From: an uncultured Azospirillum sp.
GTDB taxonomy: Bacteria > Pseudomonadota > Alphaproteobacteria > RF32 > CAG-239
Assembly (NCBI GenBank): GCA_900539605.1
Contig: UQCS01000029.1
Span: 1-17,954, forward strand
Length of the DNA: 17,954 bases
Direction: 5' to 3'
Positions 7,279 to 14,633 of this stretch are shown here, in pieces (the first letter of the stretch is position 1; every line of letters begins with the position of its first letter). The position numbers and the translations under genes were made by a program. A model generated the notes under the pieces. It made no database searches. It was not told the origin of the DNA and worked only from the letters and a program-made list of their open reading frames with translations.

Positions 7279-8244
7279 TTAAAATTCCGTCAGTTCAATT
7301 TTTTCGCCGTCGATCCGGCAGCAGCCGCCGATCGGAAAGGTAATGATCGGGGTGGTATGCCCAAAATCAACGTTCGCAACAATCGGCTTACCGGCCAGTT
7401 CTTTCTTCGATTTCAGAATCCGCTCCAGCAGCGGCCGGTCTATTTTGTTCTCCGGCTCAAAACGCCCGAACACCACCGCTTTAACCGTCGCAAAATCCGG
7501 ATGCAGACACAAGGCCGTCAAATTGCGGTTAAAAGTCCACACTTCGTGTTCGGCACAATGTTCCAAAAACAAAATGCTGTCCTTAATATCAGGAAAATAC
7601 GGCGTTCCTTTCAGCTCGTCCAAAAGCCCCAGATTGCCGCCGATCAAACGCCCTTCTGCTTTACCGGGCACTATCTGCCAATAACCGTCATTTTTAATAA
7701 AATTCCGTTTTTCCTGATCGATAAACCACGGATCGTCCGCCCATTCCGGCGCCGGCATTAGGGAAAACGGCTGTTTCTGAAACAAACACTTTTTAAAATA
7801 TTCAATTGTATAATCAAGTCCCTTCTGCATTCCGAAACTCGAAAAATGCGGCCCCGAATAAGTGACCAGTCCGGTCCGGGCATAAATCGCATTTGCCAGA
7901 GCGGTGATATCGGAGAAACCACACAAAATCTTCGGATTGTCGGCAATCAGCCGGTAATCGATCCGCGACAGCAACTCCGTGACGTTAAAACCGCCGATAG
8001 CCGTCAAAACGGTGTCTACCGCAGGATCGGCAAACGCTTCGTGCAAATCTTCCACCCTTGCTTCAACCGCCGAAGACGCAAACTCGTCCATTTCGTCGGC
8101 ATGATGGCCGAATGAAACGCTCAACCCCATTCCGGCCAACCGTTCTTGAGCAATTTTCCGGCAGTCGTCGGAAATAATCTTCAAACTCCGCGACGGCGCA
8201 ATAACTCGAACATGCGCGCCCGTCTTCAACTTTGCTGGTATCAT
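7279..8244 (-). CDS. S66 family serine peptidase, LD-carboxypeptidase/MccF-like
   Basis: The 321-residue product has all S66 landmarks: the nucleophile elbow GFSD with Ser111, Glu228 in LFLEHC and His296 in NVDFGHTTP. It also has the segment EWADDPW....R...N.GYW....G.AEGRLIGGNL, which resembles the MccF branch more than the classical LdcA branch. Known S66 roles are cleavage of L,D-bonds in murein tetrapeptides and, for MccF, hydrolysis of the amide linking a peptidyl or aminoacyl group to an AMP-type nucleotide (microcin C resistance). There is no signal peptide, so it should act in the cytoplasm. Its ATG overlaps the stop of the upstream AlaRS-like gene (ATGA), so translation is probably coupled. 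Function in this operon is inferred only. Confidence 0.92.
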   Translation of the reverse strand: MIPAKLKTGAHVRVIAPSRSLKIISDDCRKIAQERLAGMGLSVSFGHHADEMDEFASSAVEARVEDLHEAFADPAVDTVLTAIGGFNVTELLSRIDYRLIADNPKILCGFSDITALANAIYARTGLVTYSGPHFSSFGMQKGLDYTIEYFKKCLFQKQPFSLMPAPEWADDPWFIDQEKRNFIKNDGYWQIVPGKAEGRLIGGNLGLLDELKGTPYFPDIKDSILFLEHCAEHEVWTFNRNLTALCLHPDFATVKAVVFGRFEPENKIDRPLLERILKSKKELAGKPIVANVDFGHTTPIITFPIGGCCRIDGEKIELTEF

Positions 8245-9287
8245 CTGTCATCCCTTTGCTTTTGCAAATCCAACAGGGTTTTGCGATTCAGTTCTTCAAT
8301 TCGTTCACTTTTGGCCGCAAACAGTGCCGTCATCACGGGCTGTGCCCGTACATCACCAAAAATCATTGCTTCTGAATGGTGTAAAATCTGCGACAATTCC
8401 TGCGGTTTCAAACCGGCCTGACCGGCAAAATAATGAATGCTGCGCAAATACTTATATAAGATTTTGCTCTGCTCATCGTGACTCGACGGGCGCAAACCTT
8501 CGCGCATCATTGCCTGAGACGTAACAATACAATCCTTAAACTTGTAATTGCGATCCAACGCCGGATGACGGGGAAACGGATAACAGTCCATTACATGGTC
8601 CAAACCGTATTTAGCCTGCATAATCACCGTATCGCCAAAACCGACTTCCATAAACAACGGCTTTTGGTTTTGCCGGTCGCGAAAGATAATGAAATTGCCG
8701 ACATCCGAATATTCTCCGGTATATTTATGACGGACCGCAAAATTGAAATTCTCTCCGTAAACGCCGTCAATGCCCACCGTATGCCGATAATACTTTTCGG
8801 GATGAGCATCCACTTCCACCACCGGGCATCCTCTTTCGCGGATCAGCCGATAAAGTTCTTCATCCCCAGACCGTACCCGCAACAACAGATCTTCCGGCGC
8901 CAGCTTAACCTTATTATAAAAAAAGTCTAAAACCTGAGAAAACGCCTCTTCTTTATGTTCATAGGGAAAAACCGTATCAATGTTGGTAAAATAAGAACCC
9001 CATTTCGGCTTAAAATCATCATTAAGCATATTCTTAATATTACGGGTACGCACCGAATTCTGTGCAATCACCAAACCGCCGGCCGGTATCTTTCCCGGCA
9101 ACACATAGTCTTTTTTCAGTGCCGAAATCGCCGCTCCGACAAAGATTACGCTTTCGTCCTGGTGTGAGGTAACCGGCAGCGGTGCCGCTTCCAAATATCC
9201 GGCAGTACGATAATGCTGCAAATAAGCCGCGATCAATCCGCGACGACACCGGTTCAACGTTTGCCATTCATCACACGCCAGCATCAT
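8241..9287 (-). CDS. Truncated alanyl-tRNA synthetase-like protein (class II aaRS fold)
   Basis: The 348-residue product aligns by eye with the first half of AlaRS. Residues 48-85 (IFVGAAISALKKD...AQNSVRTRNIKN) match the TNAGM.QFKD...SQRCVRAGGKHND stretch. Residues 96-125 match the motif 2 region, and residues 219-235 (DTVIMQAKYGLDHVMD) match motif 3 (DTGMGLERIA). EGLRPSSHDEQSKILYKYLRS matches the start of the helical tRNA-binding domain (PSN..RGYVLRRIIRR). The editing and C-Ala domains are absent. The motif 3 Arg, which normally contacts ATP, is His, and motif 2 also diverges. It could be a carrier- or small-molecule-charging paralogue, or a catalytically dead binder. ATGA overlaps join it to both neighbours. 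Full AlaRS is usually about 870 residues. Confidence 0.75.
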   Translation of the reverse strand: MMLACDEWQTLNRCRRGLIAAYLQHYRTAGYLEAAPLPVTSHQDESVIFVGAAISALKKDYVLPGKIPAGGLVIAQNSVRTRNIKNMLNDDFKPKWGSYFTNIDTVFPYEHKEEAFSQVLDFFYNKVKLAPEDLLLRVRSGDEELYRLIRERGCPVVEVDAHPEKYYRHTVGIDGVYGENFNFAVRHKYTGEYSDVGNFIIFRDRQNQKPLFMEVGFGDTVIMQAKYGLDHVMDCYPFPRHPALDRNYKFKDCIVTSQAMMREGLRPSSHDEQSKILYKYLRSIHYFAGQAGLKPQELSQILHHSEAMIFGDVRAQPVMTALFAAKSERIEELNRKTLLDLQKQRDDR

Positions 9288-10075
9288 CTTTCTCTCCGTT
9301 TTTTCACACAGTCAAAAATTAATTCTCCGGGATATTCGCCCTGCCCGAACGGCGTACGGTCAAAATGCCCGTACAGATTTTCAACCGTCAGCTCGTTTTT
9401 TTCAAGCACCAACGATGCGGTATCCTTAAAGAAGTAACCGGTTGTATAAAGCCATTCGAAATTATCGGTTTGACCATCCGTATATTTGACGGAATAATAT
9501 TCTTCAATATTTTGCGTCTGTTTGAAATAATCACGCTTATTGATCTCTACCCGGCGATTGATCTGATTGCCGTCTTTATCATGATAGTTGCCGTCAAAAA
9601 CCACACCTTCGCGCACCAGCATATGTATCCAGGGATTAAACAGATCAAAAGCGAAGCGGCCGTTTTCCGTCAACAGATCTTTAGTACTGCAAACAAAGCG
9701 GTCCAGTTCTTCTGCCGACTGACAGTGTTGCATCACCCGGAACGGCGCGAAAGCAAACGAAAACTTTTCTTCATCCGCAAACTCATTAATATCAGCGACA
9801 TGGGTTACCACGTTTTTAATCCCGCATTCACGGGCTTTGTCGGTCAAAACCGCAATTTCGTCTCCGATCACATCCACGGCATGAAACTCCAGATCGGGAT
9901 GTTTTTCGGCAATCGGTAGCAAAACCCGCCCGGTTCCGGCGCCGATTTCAATAATGCGGTTATTATCCAAATTGTTTTTGTATTCCGTAAGTAAACGGTT
10001 ATAAAAGGCAATATCTTCTTTACGTTCATTGTAAAAAATGTCATACAGTTCCGAGGCGTTTTTATACCTTTTCAT
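9284..10075 (-). CDS. Class I SAM-dependent methyltransferase
   Basis: The 263-residue protein has a clear motif I, IIEIGAGTGRV (about residues 41-51), that binds S-adenosylmethionine. An acidic residue follows in the next strand (FHAVDVIGDE), then FAFAPFRVMQH in the motif IV position and an LLTENGRFAFDLFNP strand typical of the Rossmann-like methyltransferase fold. The substrate cannot be read. It is the first gene of the five-gene operon, and its TGA overlaps the ATG of the AlaRS-like gene (ATGA), so expression is coupled. No strong SD was seen at the ATG. The operon promoter must lie within 10076-10327, where I see no convincing pair of hexamers. Confidence 0.88.
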   Translation of the reverse strand: MKRYKNASELYDIFYNERKEDIAFYNRLLTEYKNNLDNNRIIEIGAGTGRVLLPIAEKHPDLEFHAVDVIGDEIAVLTDKARECGIKNVVTHVADINEFADEEKFSFAFAPFRVMQHCQSAEELDRFVCSTKDLLTENGRFAFDLFNPWIHMLVREGVVFDGNYHDKDGNQINRRVEINKRDYFKQTQNIEEYYSVKYTDGQTDNFEWLYTTGYFFKDTASLVLEKNELTVENLYGHFDRTPFGQGEYPGELIFDCVKKRRER

Positions 10076-10327
10076 TTTTACCTACCCGGTTAATATATGT
10101 TATTGTCCGCCGCACAAACATCTTGCTGAAACGGGAACATAAAAGTACGTCCGATTTTTCATTCGGCAAGTTTTGTATACTGTACTACATTTTGTACAAA
10201 AAACAAGGACAAAATAACAATCGTCAGATTTTACTCAGTCGTCCCGGCCACAGAGATGCAGTATCAGCCGAATTACAGCACCGTTTTTATTTCAATTTGC
10301 TAATTGTCCTTATTGAGAAGACTAAAT
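10076..10327. other. Noncoding interval upstream of the five-gene operon
   Basis: I see no gene here; the short + strand ORF has no SD and no recognisable product. The interval must contain the operon promoter. A perfect 12-bp palindrome, TTTTGTACAAAA, lies at 10190-10201. A related TTTTGTATAC lies 19 bases upstream at 10171-10180, giving two similarly spaced half-matches that could bind a regulator. Confidence 0.45.
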
Positions 10328-10360
10328 AAAAACGTCTCTGTCATTCAACAGAGACGTTTT
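10328..10360 (-). terminator. Intrinsic terminator of rpoA
   Basis: A perfect 13-bp stem (10329-10341 with 10348-10360, AAAACGTCTCTGT) has a 6-nt loop and an A run that gives the U tract on the - strand. It lies 21 bases after the rpoA stop and shows that transcription does not run on toward rplQ. Confidence 0.9.
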
Positions 10361-10381
10361 GATCAATCGTTGATCCGGAAT

Positions 10382-11392
10382 TTAGAAATGATCGTCAACT
10401 CTTTTGATCAGTTCTTCAATGTTTTCCGGCGGCCAACCCGGGGTTTCCATACCGAGATGAATTCCCATTTTGGCCAGAACTTCTTTAATTTCGTTCAGCG
10501 ACTTACGGCCGAAATTCGGTGTTCTGAGCATTTCGGCTTCGGTTTTCTGAACCAAGTCACCGATATAAACGATATTGTCGTTTTTCAGACAGTTGGCAGA
10601 ACGTACTGACAGTTCAAGCTCTTCAACCTTTTTCAAGAGGTTCTTATTGAACGGCAGTTCTTCTTTTTCAACTTCGGCTTCATTTTCCGGTTCGTCAAAA
10701 TTAATGAACGGTTTCAGCTGATCCTGCAAAATACGGGCCGAAAAAGCAACCGCATCTTCCGGTGTAACCACACCGTTGGTCTCTACCACCAAAGTCAGTT
10801 TGTCATAGTCGGTAACTTGGCCGACACGAGTACGATCAACCCGGTATGATACCCGCTTAACCGGAGAATAAATTGCATCAACCGCAATCAGCCCGATCGG
10901 CGCATCGGCCGGTTTGTTCTGGCTGGCCGGAACATATCCTTTACCGGTATTTACAGTCAATTCCATATTAATTTTAGCGCCGGCATCCAAAGTGCAAATA
11001 ACCAACTCCGGATTTTTGATTTCAACATCATGACCGGTTTCGATCATTGCCGCCGTAACTTCGCACGGACCTTCTGCTTTGAGAGACATTGTTTTCAGGC
11101 CTTCGCTATGAACAGCAACCGCCAGTCCTTTGACATTGAGGACAATATCGGTTACATCTTCTCTCACGCCGGGAATAACCGAAAATTCGTGTAAAACACC
11201 GTCGATCTTAATTGCCGTAACAGCGCCGCCCTGCAGGGAAGACAACAAAATGCGTCTCAGTGCGTTACCGAGAGTAAGACCGAAGCCTCTCTCCAATGGT
11301 TCAACCACAATCTTGGCCTTGTTGCCGCCATCGCTGGGAACAATTTCAAGATTAGTCGGTTTAATAAGTTCTTGCCAATTCTTTTGAATCAC
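10382..11392 (-). CDS. rpoA: DNA-directed RNA polymerase subunit alpha
   Basis: The 336-residue protein has a complete N-terminal dimerisation domain (IVEPLERGFGLTLGNALRRI, the core of RNAP assembly), a linker rich in Glu, and a C-terminal domain that contacts UP elements and activators (ELSVRSANCLKNDNI, then FGRKSLNEIKEVL and LGMETPGWPPENIEELI). The last part is the alphaproteobacterial form. The start codon is GTG, seven bases after an AGGA SD. It follows rpsK by 96 bases that contain a hairpin, and ends with a strong terminator. rpsD is not between rpsK and rpoA, as is usual in this class. Confidence 0.99.
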   Translation of the reverse strand: MIQKNWQELIKPTNLEIVPSDGGNKAKIVVEPLERGFGLTLGNALRRILLSSLQGGAVTAIKIDGVLHEFSVIPGVREDVTDIVLNVKGLAVAVHSEGLKTMSLKAEGPCEVTAAMIETGHDVEIKNPELVICTLDAGAKINMELTVNTGKGYVPASQNKPADAPIGLIAVDAIYSPVKRVSYRVDRTRVGQVTDYDKLTLVVETNGVVTPEDAVAFSARILQDQLKPFINFDEPENEAEVEKEELPFNKNLLKKVEELELSVRSANCLKNDNIVYIGDLVQKTEAEMLRTPNFGRKSLNEIKEVLAKMGIHLGMETPGWPPENIEELIKRVDDHF

Positions 11393-11447
11393 TTGGATAT
11401 CCTCATTTTTAGTGCATATGCATATTTACAAAAAATCAAAAGACGGC

Positions 11448-11469
11448 GAGGCTAAAAAACTTTAGCCTC
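11448..11469 (-). promoter_or_regulatory. Hairpin in the rpsK-rpoA intergenic region
   Basis: A perfect 9-bp stem, GAGGCTAAA with TTTAGCCTC, has a 4-nt loop. On the - strand it is followed after a 6-nt gap by TTTT and a few bases later TTTTTT, so it resembles a weak attenuator or an RNA-processing site that would lower rpoA relative to rpsM/rpsK. Confidence 0.5.
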
Positions 11470-11488
11470 ACTATCAAAACGCCAAAAA

Positions 11489-11872
11489 CTACACGCGGCG
11501 GCGTTTGCGCAGACGGCAGCCGTTGTGCGGAATCGGAGTAACGTCACGGATGGTAGTAATTGTAAAACCGACCACCTGCAAAGCTCTGATTGCGGATTCG
11601 CGCCCAGAACCCGGACCCTTAACCTCAACTTCCAAAGTTTTCATACCGTTTTCGATAGCTTTTTTACCGGCTTCTTCAGCAGCAACCTGTGCCGCATACG
11701 GAGTCGATTTACGCGATCCTTTGAAACCCTGAGCACCGGCCGTAGACCAGGCTACCGTGTTTCCCTGAGCATCGGTAATAGTAATTCGAGTATTGTTAAA
11801 AGTAGAATTCACATGTGCGACACCGGCAGTGATGTTCTTCTTTTCTTTTTTCTTCTGTGTTGCTTTTGCCAT
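11489..11872 (-). CDS. rpsK: 30S ribosomal protein S11 (uS11)
   Basis: The 127-residue product is a typical uS11. It has a basic N-terminus, then GVAHVNSTFNNTRITITDAQG, GAQGFKGSRKSTPYAAQVAA, KGPGSGRESAIRAL and a terminal RDVTPIPHNGCRLRKRRRV tail. uS11 sits on the platform of the small subunit and forms part of the mRNA channel. An AGGTAGGG sequence serves as SD. It lies 18 bases after rpsM and is co-transcribed with it. Confidence 0.99.
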   Translation of the reverse strand: MAKATQKKKEKKNITAGVAHVNSTFNNTRITITDAQGNTVAWSTAGAQGFKGSRKSTPYAAQVAAEEAGKKAIENGMKTLEVEVKGPGSGRESAIRALQVVGFTITTIRDVTPIPHNGCRLRKRRRV

Positions 11873-11890
11873 TTGGGACCCTACCTCTTC

Positions 11891-12259
11891 TTATTTCTTT
11901 TTGTTAGCAACGGTTTTACGTTTGCCTTTACGGGTGCGGGCATTTTGTTTTGTACTCTGTCCGCGAACCGGCAATCCTTTACGATGCCGCAAACCTCTGT
12001 AACATCCGAGATCCATCAATCTCTTGATATTAACCCCAACATCACGACGCAGCTCACCTTCTACCAGGTAGTCACGATCGATTGTTTCACGCACTTTTGC
12101 AATGTCTTCTTCAGACATATCCTGCACGCGCAAGCCCGGGTTGACTCCTGATTTTGCACAAATGTCTTGAGCAGTTTTTCTACCGATACCAAAAATATAA
12201 GTCAAAGCGATTTCAATTCTTTTGGCAGTCGGAATATTTACACCAGCTATACGAGCCAA
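11891..12259 (-). CDS. rpsM: 30S ribosomal protein S13 (uS13)
   Basis: The 122-residue product is uS13: ARIAGVNIP at the N-terminus, YIFGIGRKTAQDIC as the helix-hairpin-helix, RLMDLGCYRGLRHRKGLPVR in the conserved centre and a basic TNARTRKG-type tail (here KQNARTRKGKRKT). uS13 lies in the head of the small subunit and contacts the P-site tRNA and bL31/uL5 bridges. The reading frame begins with TTG directly before the conserved ARIAG, eight bases after GGAG; there is no in-frame ATG close by. A consensus promoter lies just upstream, so rpsM heads its own unit. Confidence 0.98.
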   Translation of the reverse strand: MARIAGVNIPTAKRIEIALTYIFGIGRKTAQDICAKSGVNPGLRVQDMSEEDIAKVRETIDRDYLVEGELRRDVGVNIKRLMDLGCYRGLRHRKGLPVRGQSTKQNARTRKGKRKTVANKKK

Positions 12260-12326
12260 ATTTCATCTCCATTATTCTAAAATTAAAACTTAAAAAGTTG
12301 ATCACCACTTTTCAAAATTAAGCCGG

Positions 12327-12354
12327 ATTATAGGCTAATATTTATTAGTGTCAA
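12327..12354 (-). promoter_or_regulatory. Strong promoter of rpsM-rpsK-rpoA
   Basis: On the - strand, TTGACA (12349-12354) and TATAAT (12327-12332), both perfect consensus, are 16 bases apart. The spacer contains an inverted repeat, CTAATA/TATTAG with 2 bases between, which could be an operator or chance. The leader to the rpsM start would be about 60 nt. Confidence 0.85.
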
Positions 12355-12400
12355 CCCTTACTTTAAGCATTTTTCAAAAAAGTTACTTTTTGTTAAACAC

Positions 12401-13075
12401 TTATTTGATTTTGAGCGCTTCATCAATGCGTTTGGCAACCACGTCCACCGTTCCATTGCCGTCAATGCTGCGCAATAATCCTTTTTCTTGATAATACGCG
12501 ATTGTCGGATAAGTAAAATCGCGATATTTTTTCAGACGGCGCTCGATTGTCTCTTTTGTATCATCGAGTCGTCTCGAAAATTTGGTTCCGCCGCAGATAT
12601 CGCATACCCCCGGAACCTTCGGCTTGTGATATTTGTCACTATAGCTTTCACCGCAGGTCATACAGGTATAACGTCCCAGGATTCGGTCGATAATAATATG
12701 GTCGGGAACCTGAATCTCAATAACGGCATCAAGTCCGATTCCTTTTTCCTTCAGCATTTTCTCCAGCACCTCAGCTTGTTCCAATGTACGGGGAAAACCG
12801 TCGAGAATAAAACCTTTCTGACAGTCTGCTTCTTCGATACGGGCCGAAACCATCCGGATCATCAGTTCATCGGGAGCAAAACCGCCGGCAGCCAAATGAT
12901 CTTTAAGCTGATTGCCGATTTCGCTTCCTTTTTTAACTTCTTCCCGCAGCATTTCTCCGGTAGAAAGATGACAGAGACCGAATTCCCGTTTCAGAACGCT
13001 GGCCTGGGTTCCTTTGCCGGTACCCGGCGCACCGGTCATCACCAGATGCAGCCCTTCTCCGTTTGCAAAACCCAT
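12401..13075 (-). CDS. adk: Adenylate kinase, zinc-lid type
   Basis: The 224-residue product has the P-loop GAPGTGKGTQ, the NMP-binding segment STGEMLREEV, DGFPRTLEQA and a LID domain with four Cys (CMTC...CDIC pattern, residues about 137-160) that should bind Zn2+, then RRLDDTKETIERRL. It catalyses 2 ADP to and from ATP + AMP in the cytoplasm. The start ATG overlaps the secY stop by one base (TAATG), which suggests coupling. The N-terminus has about 8 residues before the usual start; an internal CTG preceded by GGAG-AAGGG is a possible but less likely start. I see no strong terminator after it; rpsM has its own promoter. Confidence 0.98.
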   Translation of the reverse strand: MGFANGEGLHLVMTGAPGTGKGTQASVLKREFGLCHLSTGEMLREEVKKGSEIGNQLKDHLAAGGFAPDELMIRMVSARIEEADCQKGFILDGFPRTLEQAEVLEKMLKEKGIGLDAVIEIQVPDHIIIDRILGRYTCMTCGESYSDKYHKPKVPGVCDICGGTKFSRRLDDTKETIERRLKKYRDFTYPTIAYYQEKGLLRSIDGNGTVDVVAKRIDEALKIK

Positions 13076-14430
13076 TATCTTCTCTTTCCTTTTTTGTTGA
13101 CCAGAGCAGCCTTTTTCAAGAGCCCCTCATACTGATAGGCAATCAGATGAGTCTGAACCTGGCCGACAAAATCCATCGTTACCTGGACCACGATCAACAG
13201 CGTGGTGCCGCCGAGAACAAACGGAACTGCCAGTTTGGCAATCAGAATTTCCGGCAAAATGCAAAGCATGGTCAGATAAAAAGCGCCCAGCACGGTCAGA
13301 CGGGTAATCACATAGTCCAAATATTCGGCAGTATTTTTACCCGGACGGATACCGGCAATAAAACCGCCGTGTTTCTTCAGATTTTCAGCCGTTTCTTCCG
13401 GATTGAAAACCACGGCGGTATAGAAGAACGAGAAGAAAATAATCAAACCGGCATACAAGGCCAGATAGAGCGGTTGACCGTGACCCAGCAGCTGGCTCAA
13501 CGTTTGCGCCCAGCTCGGACCGTTGGCGGCAGACAGGTTGGCAATCGTAATCGGCAGCAACAGCAGGGAGCTGGCAAAAATCGGCGGAATGACGCCGGTC
13601 GGATTGATCTTGAGCGGCAAATGTGAGCTTTCCGGCGAACTCATGCGGGCGCCGACCTGACGCTTCGGATACTGGATGGTGATTTTGCGCTGTGCTCTTT
13701 CAACCAAAACGATAATATAAACCAAACCGAGAACCATTGCCATCAACAGCATGATCACCCATACCGACATCGAACCGACGCGGCCCAACTCAAAAGTCTG
13801 CGCCAAAGCGCCCGGAATGTTGGCGATAATACCGACGGTAATAATCAGCGACGAACCGTTGCCGACCCCGCGCGAGGTAATTTGATCACCCAGCCAAACG
13901 ATAAACATGGTACCGCCGACCAAAGAAACGATGGTGGTAAACTTGAAAACAAATCCCGGCATTACCACTGCCGAAACACCGGCGCCGCCGACCATACCTT
14001 CAAGACCGACAGCAATACCGTACCCTTGAATGATTGTGATCAACACCGTCAGTACCTTGGTATAGTGGACGATTTTGCGGTGCCCGGCTTCGCCTTCTTT
14101 TTTCAGCGCGCTCAATGACGGAATCACCGATTGTCCCAGTTGCAGAATGATAGAAGCCGAAATATACGGCATGATGTTCAACGCAAAGATCGTCATACGT
14201 TCCAACGCACCGCCGGCAAACATATTGAACATGCCGAGAATGCCGTTGGAATTGCGCGAGAAAATATCCGCCAGAATCTGCGGATCAATTCCCGGCAGCG
14301 GAATAAACGTTCCCAAACGGAACACGATCAGGGCCAGAATTGTAAACCACAGTCTTTTCTTTAGTTCTTCAGCTTTGCCAAAGGCCGACATATCCAAATT
14401 GGCGGCCATTTTTTCTGCTAATGATACCAT
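13075..14430 (-). CDS. secY: Protein translocase subunit SecY
   Basis: The 451-residue inner-membrane protein carries the ten membrane segments of SecY and its conserved blocks: the FRLGTFIPLPGID N-terminal helix 1 region with the plug-proximal MFAGGALERMTIFALNIMPYISASII, the GNGSSLII loop and the late VFNPEETAENLKKHGGFIAGIRPG cytosolic loop that contacts the ribosome and SecA. It forms the SecYEG channel. An AAGGAAAC SD precedes the ATG. It is normally preceded by rplO; here the upstream 310 bases hold no rplO and the neighbour is divergent. It is therefore the first gene of the unit with adk. Confidence 0.99.
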   Translation of the reverse strand: MVSLAEKMAANLDMSAFGKAEELKKRLWFTILALIVFRLGTFIPLPGIDPQILADIFSRNSNGILGMFNMFAGGALERMTIFALNIMPYISASIILQLGQSVIPSLSALKKEGEAGHRKIVHYTKVLTVLITIIQGYGIAVGLEGMVGGAGVSAVVMPGFVFKFTTIVSLVGGTMFIVWLGDQITSRGVGNGSSLIITVGIIANIPGALAQTFELGRVGSMSVWVIMLLMAMVLGLVYIIVLVERAQRKITIQYPKRQVGARMSSPESSHLPLKINPTGVIPPIFASSLLLLPITIANLSAANGPSWAQTLSQLLGHGQPLYLALYAGLIIFFSFFYTAVVFNPEETAENLKKHGGFIAGIRPGKNTAEYLDYVITRLTVLGAFYLTMLCILPEILIAKLAVPFVLGGTTLLIVVQVTMDFVGQVQTHLIAYQYEGLLKKAALVNKKGKRR

Positions 14431-14493
14431 TTTTGTTTCCTTATCTTTCTAAATAACCGATTTTGGGCGCAGAAATGCCCATTTGGAAATAAT

Positions 14494-14521
14494 CTAATAC
14501 ACGAATTTTAAATTTTTGCAA
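14494..14521 (-). promoter_or_regulatory. Candidate promoter of secY-adk
   Basis: On the - strand, TTGCAA (14516-14521) and TATTAG (14494-14499) are 16 bases apart. The match is moderate. A small hairpin (TGGGC/GCCCA arms around 14464-14481) follows in the leader. Confidence 0.4.
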
Positions 14522-14633
14522 CAACTTTCTCTTTATTCTCTGTTTTTATATTCCGTAGCGGTTTAAGACCGTCCGGCCGGCTACAGTAGATAGATGAAAA
14601 ACCGTCGTCTACACCTCTCCAAAACACAATTTG

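Noticed and set aside
7060..7761. 233-codon + strand ORF
   Set aside because: It lies antisense to the dCTP-deaminase-like and S66 peptidase genes, both of which have clear family motifs; a shadow frame.
10123..10329. 68-codon + strand ORF upstream of the five-gene operon
   Set aside because: It overlaps the rpoA terminator at its end, has no SD and has a low-quality composition.
11525..12151. 208-codon + strand ORF
   Set aside because: It is antisense to rpsK and rpsM, which are certain.
13041..13051. CTG start for adk
   Set aside because: GGAG precedes a CTG that would align with the usual Adk N-terminus, but the ATG at 13075 has an SD inside the secY end and a coupled TAATG, so it is preferred.
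12488..13135. 215-codon + strand ORF
   Set aside because: It is antisense to adk and has no recognisable motifs.
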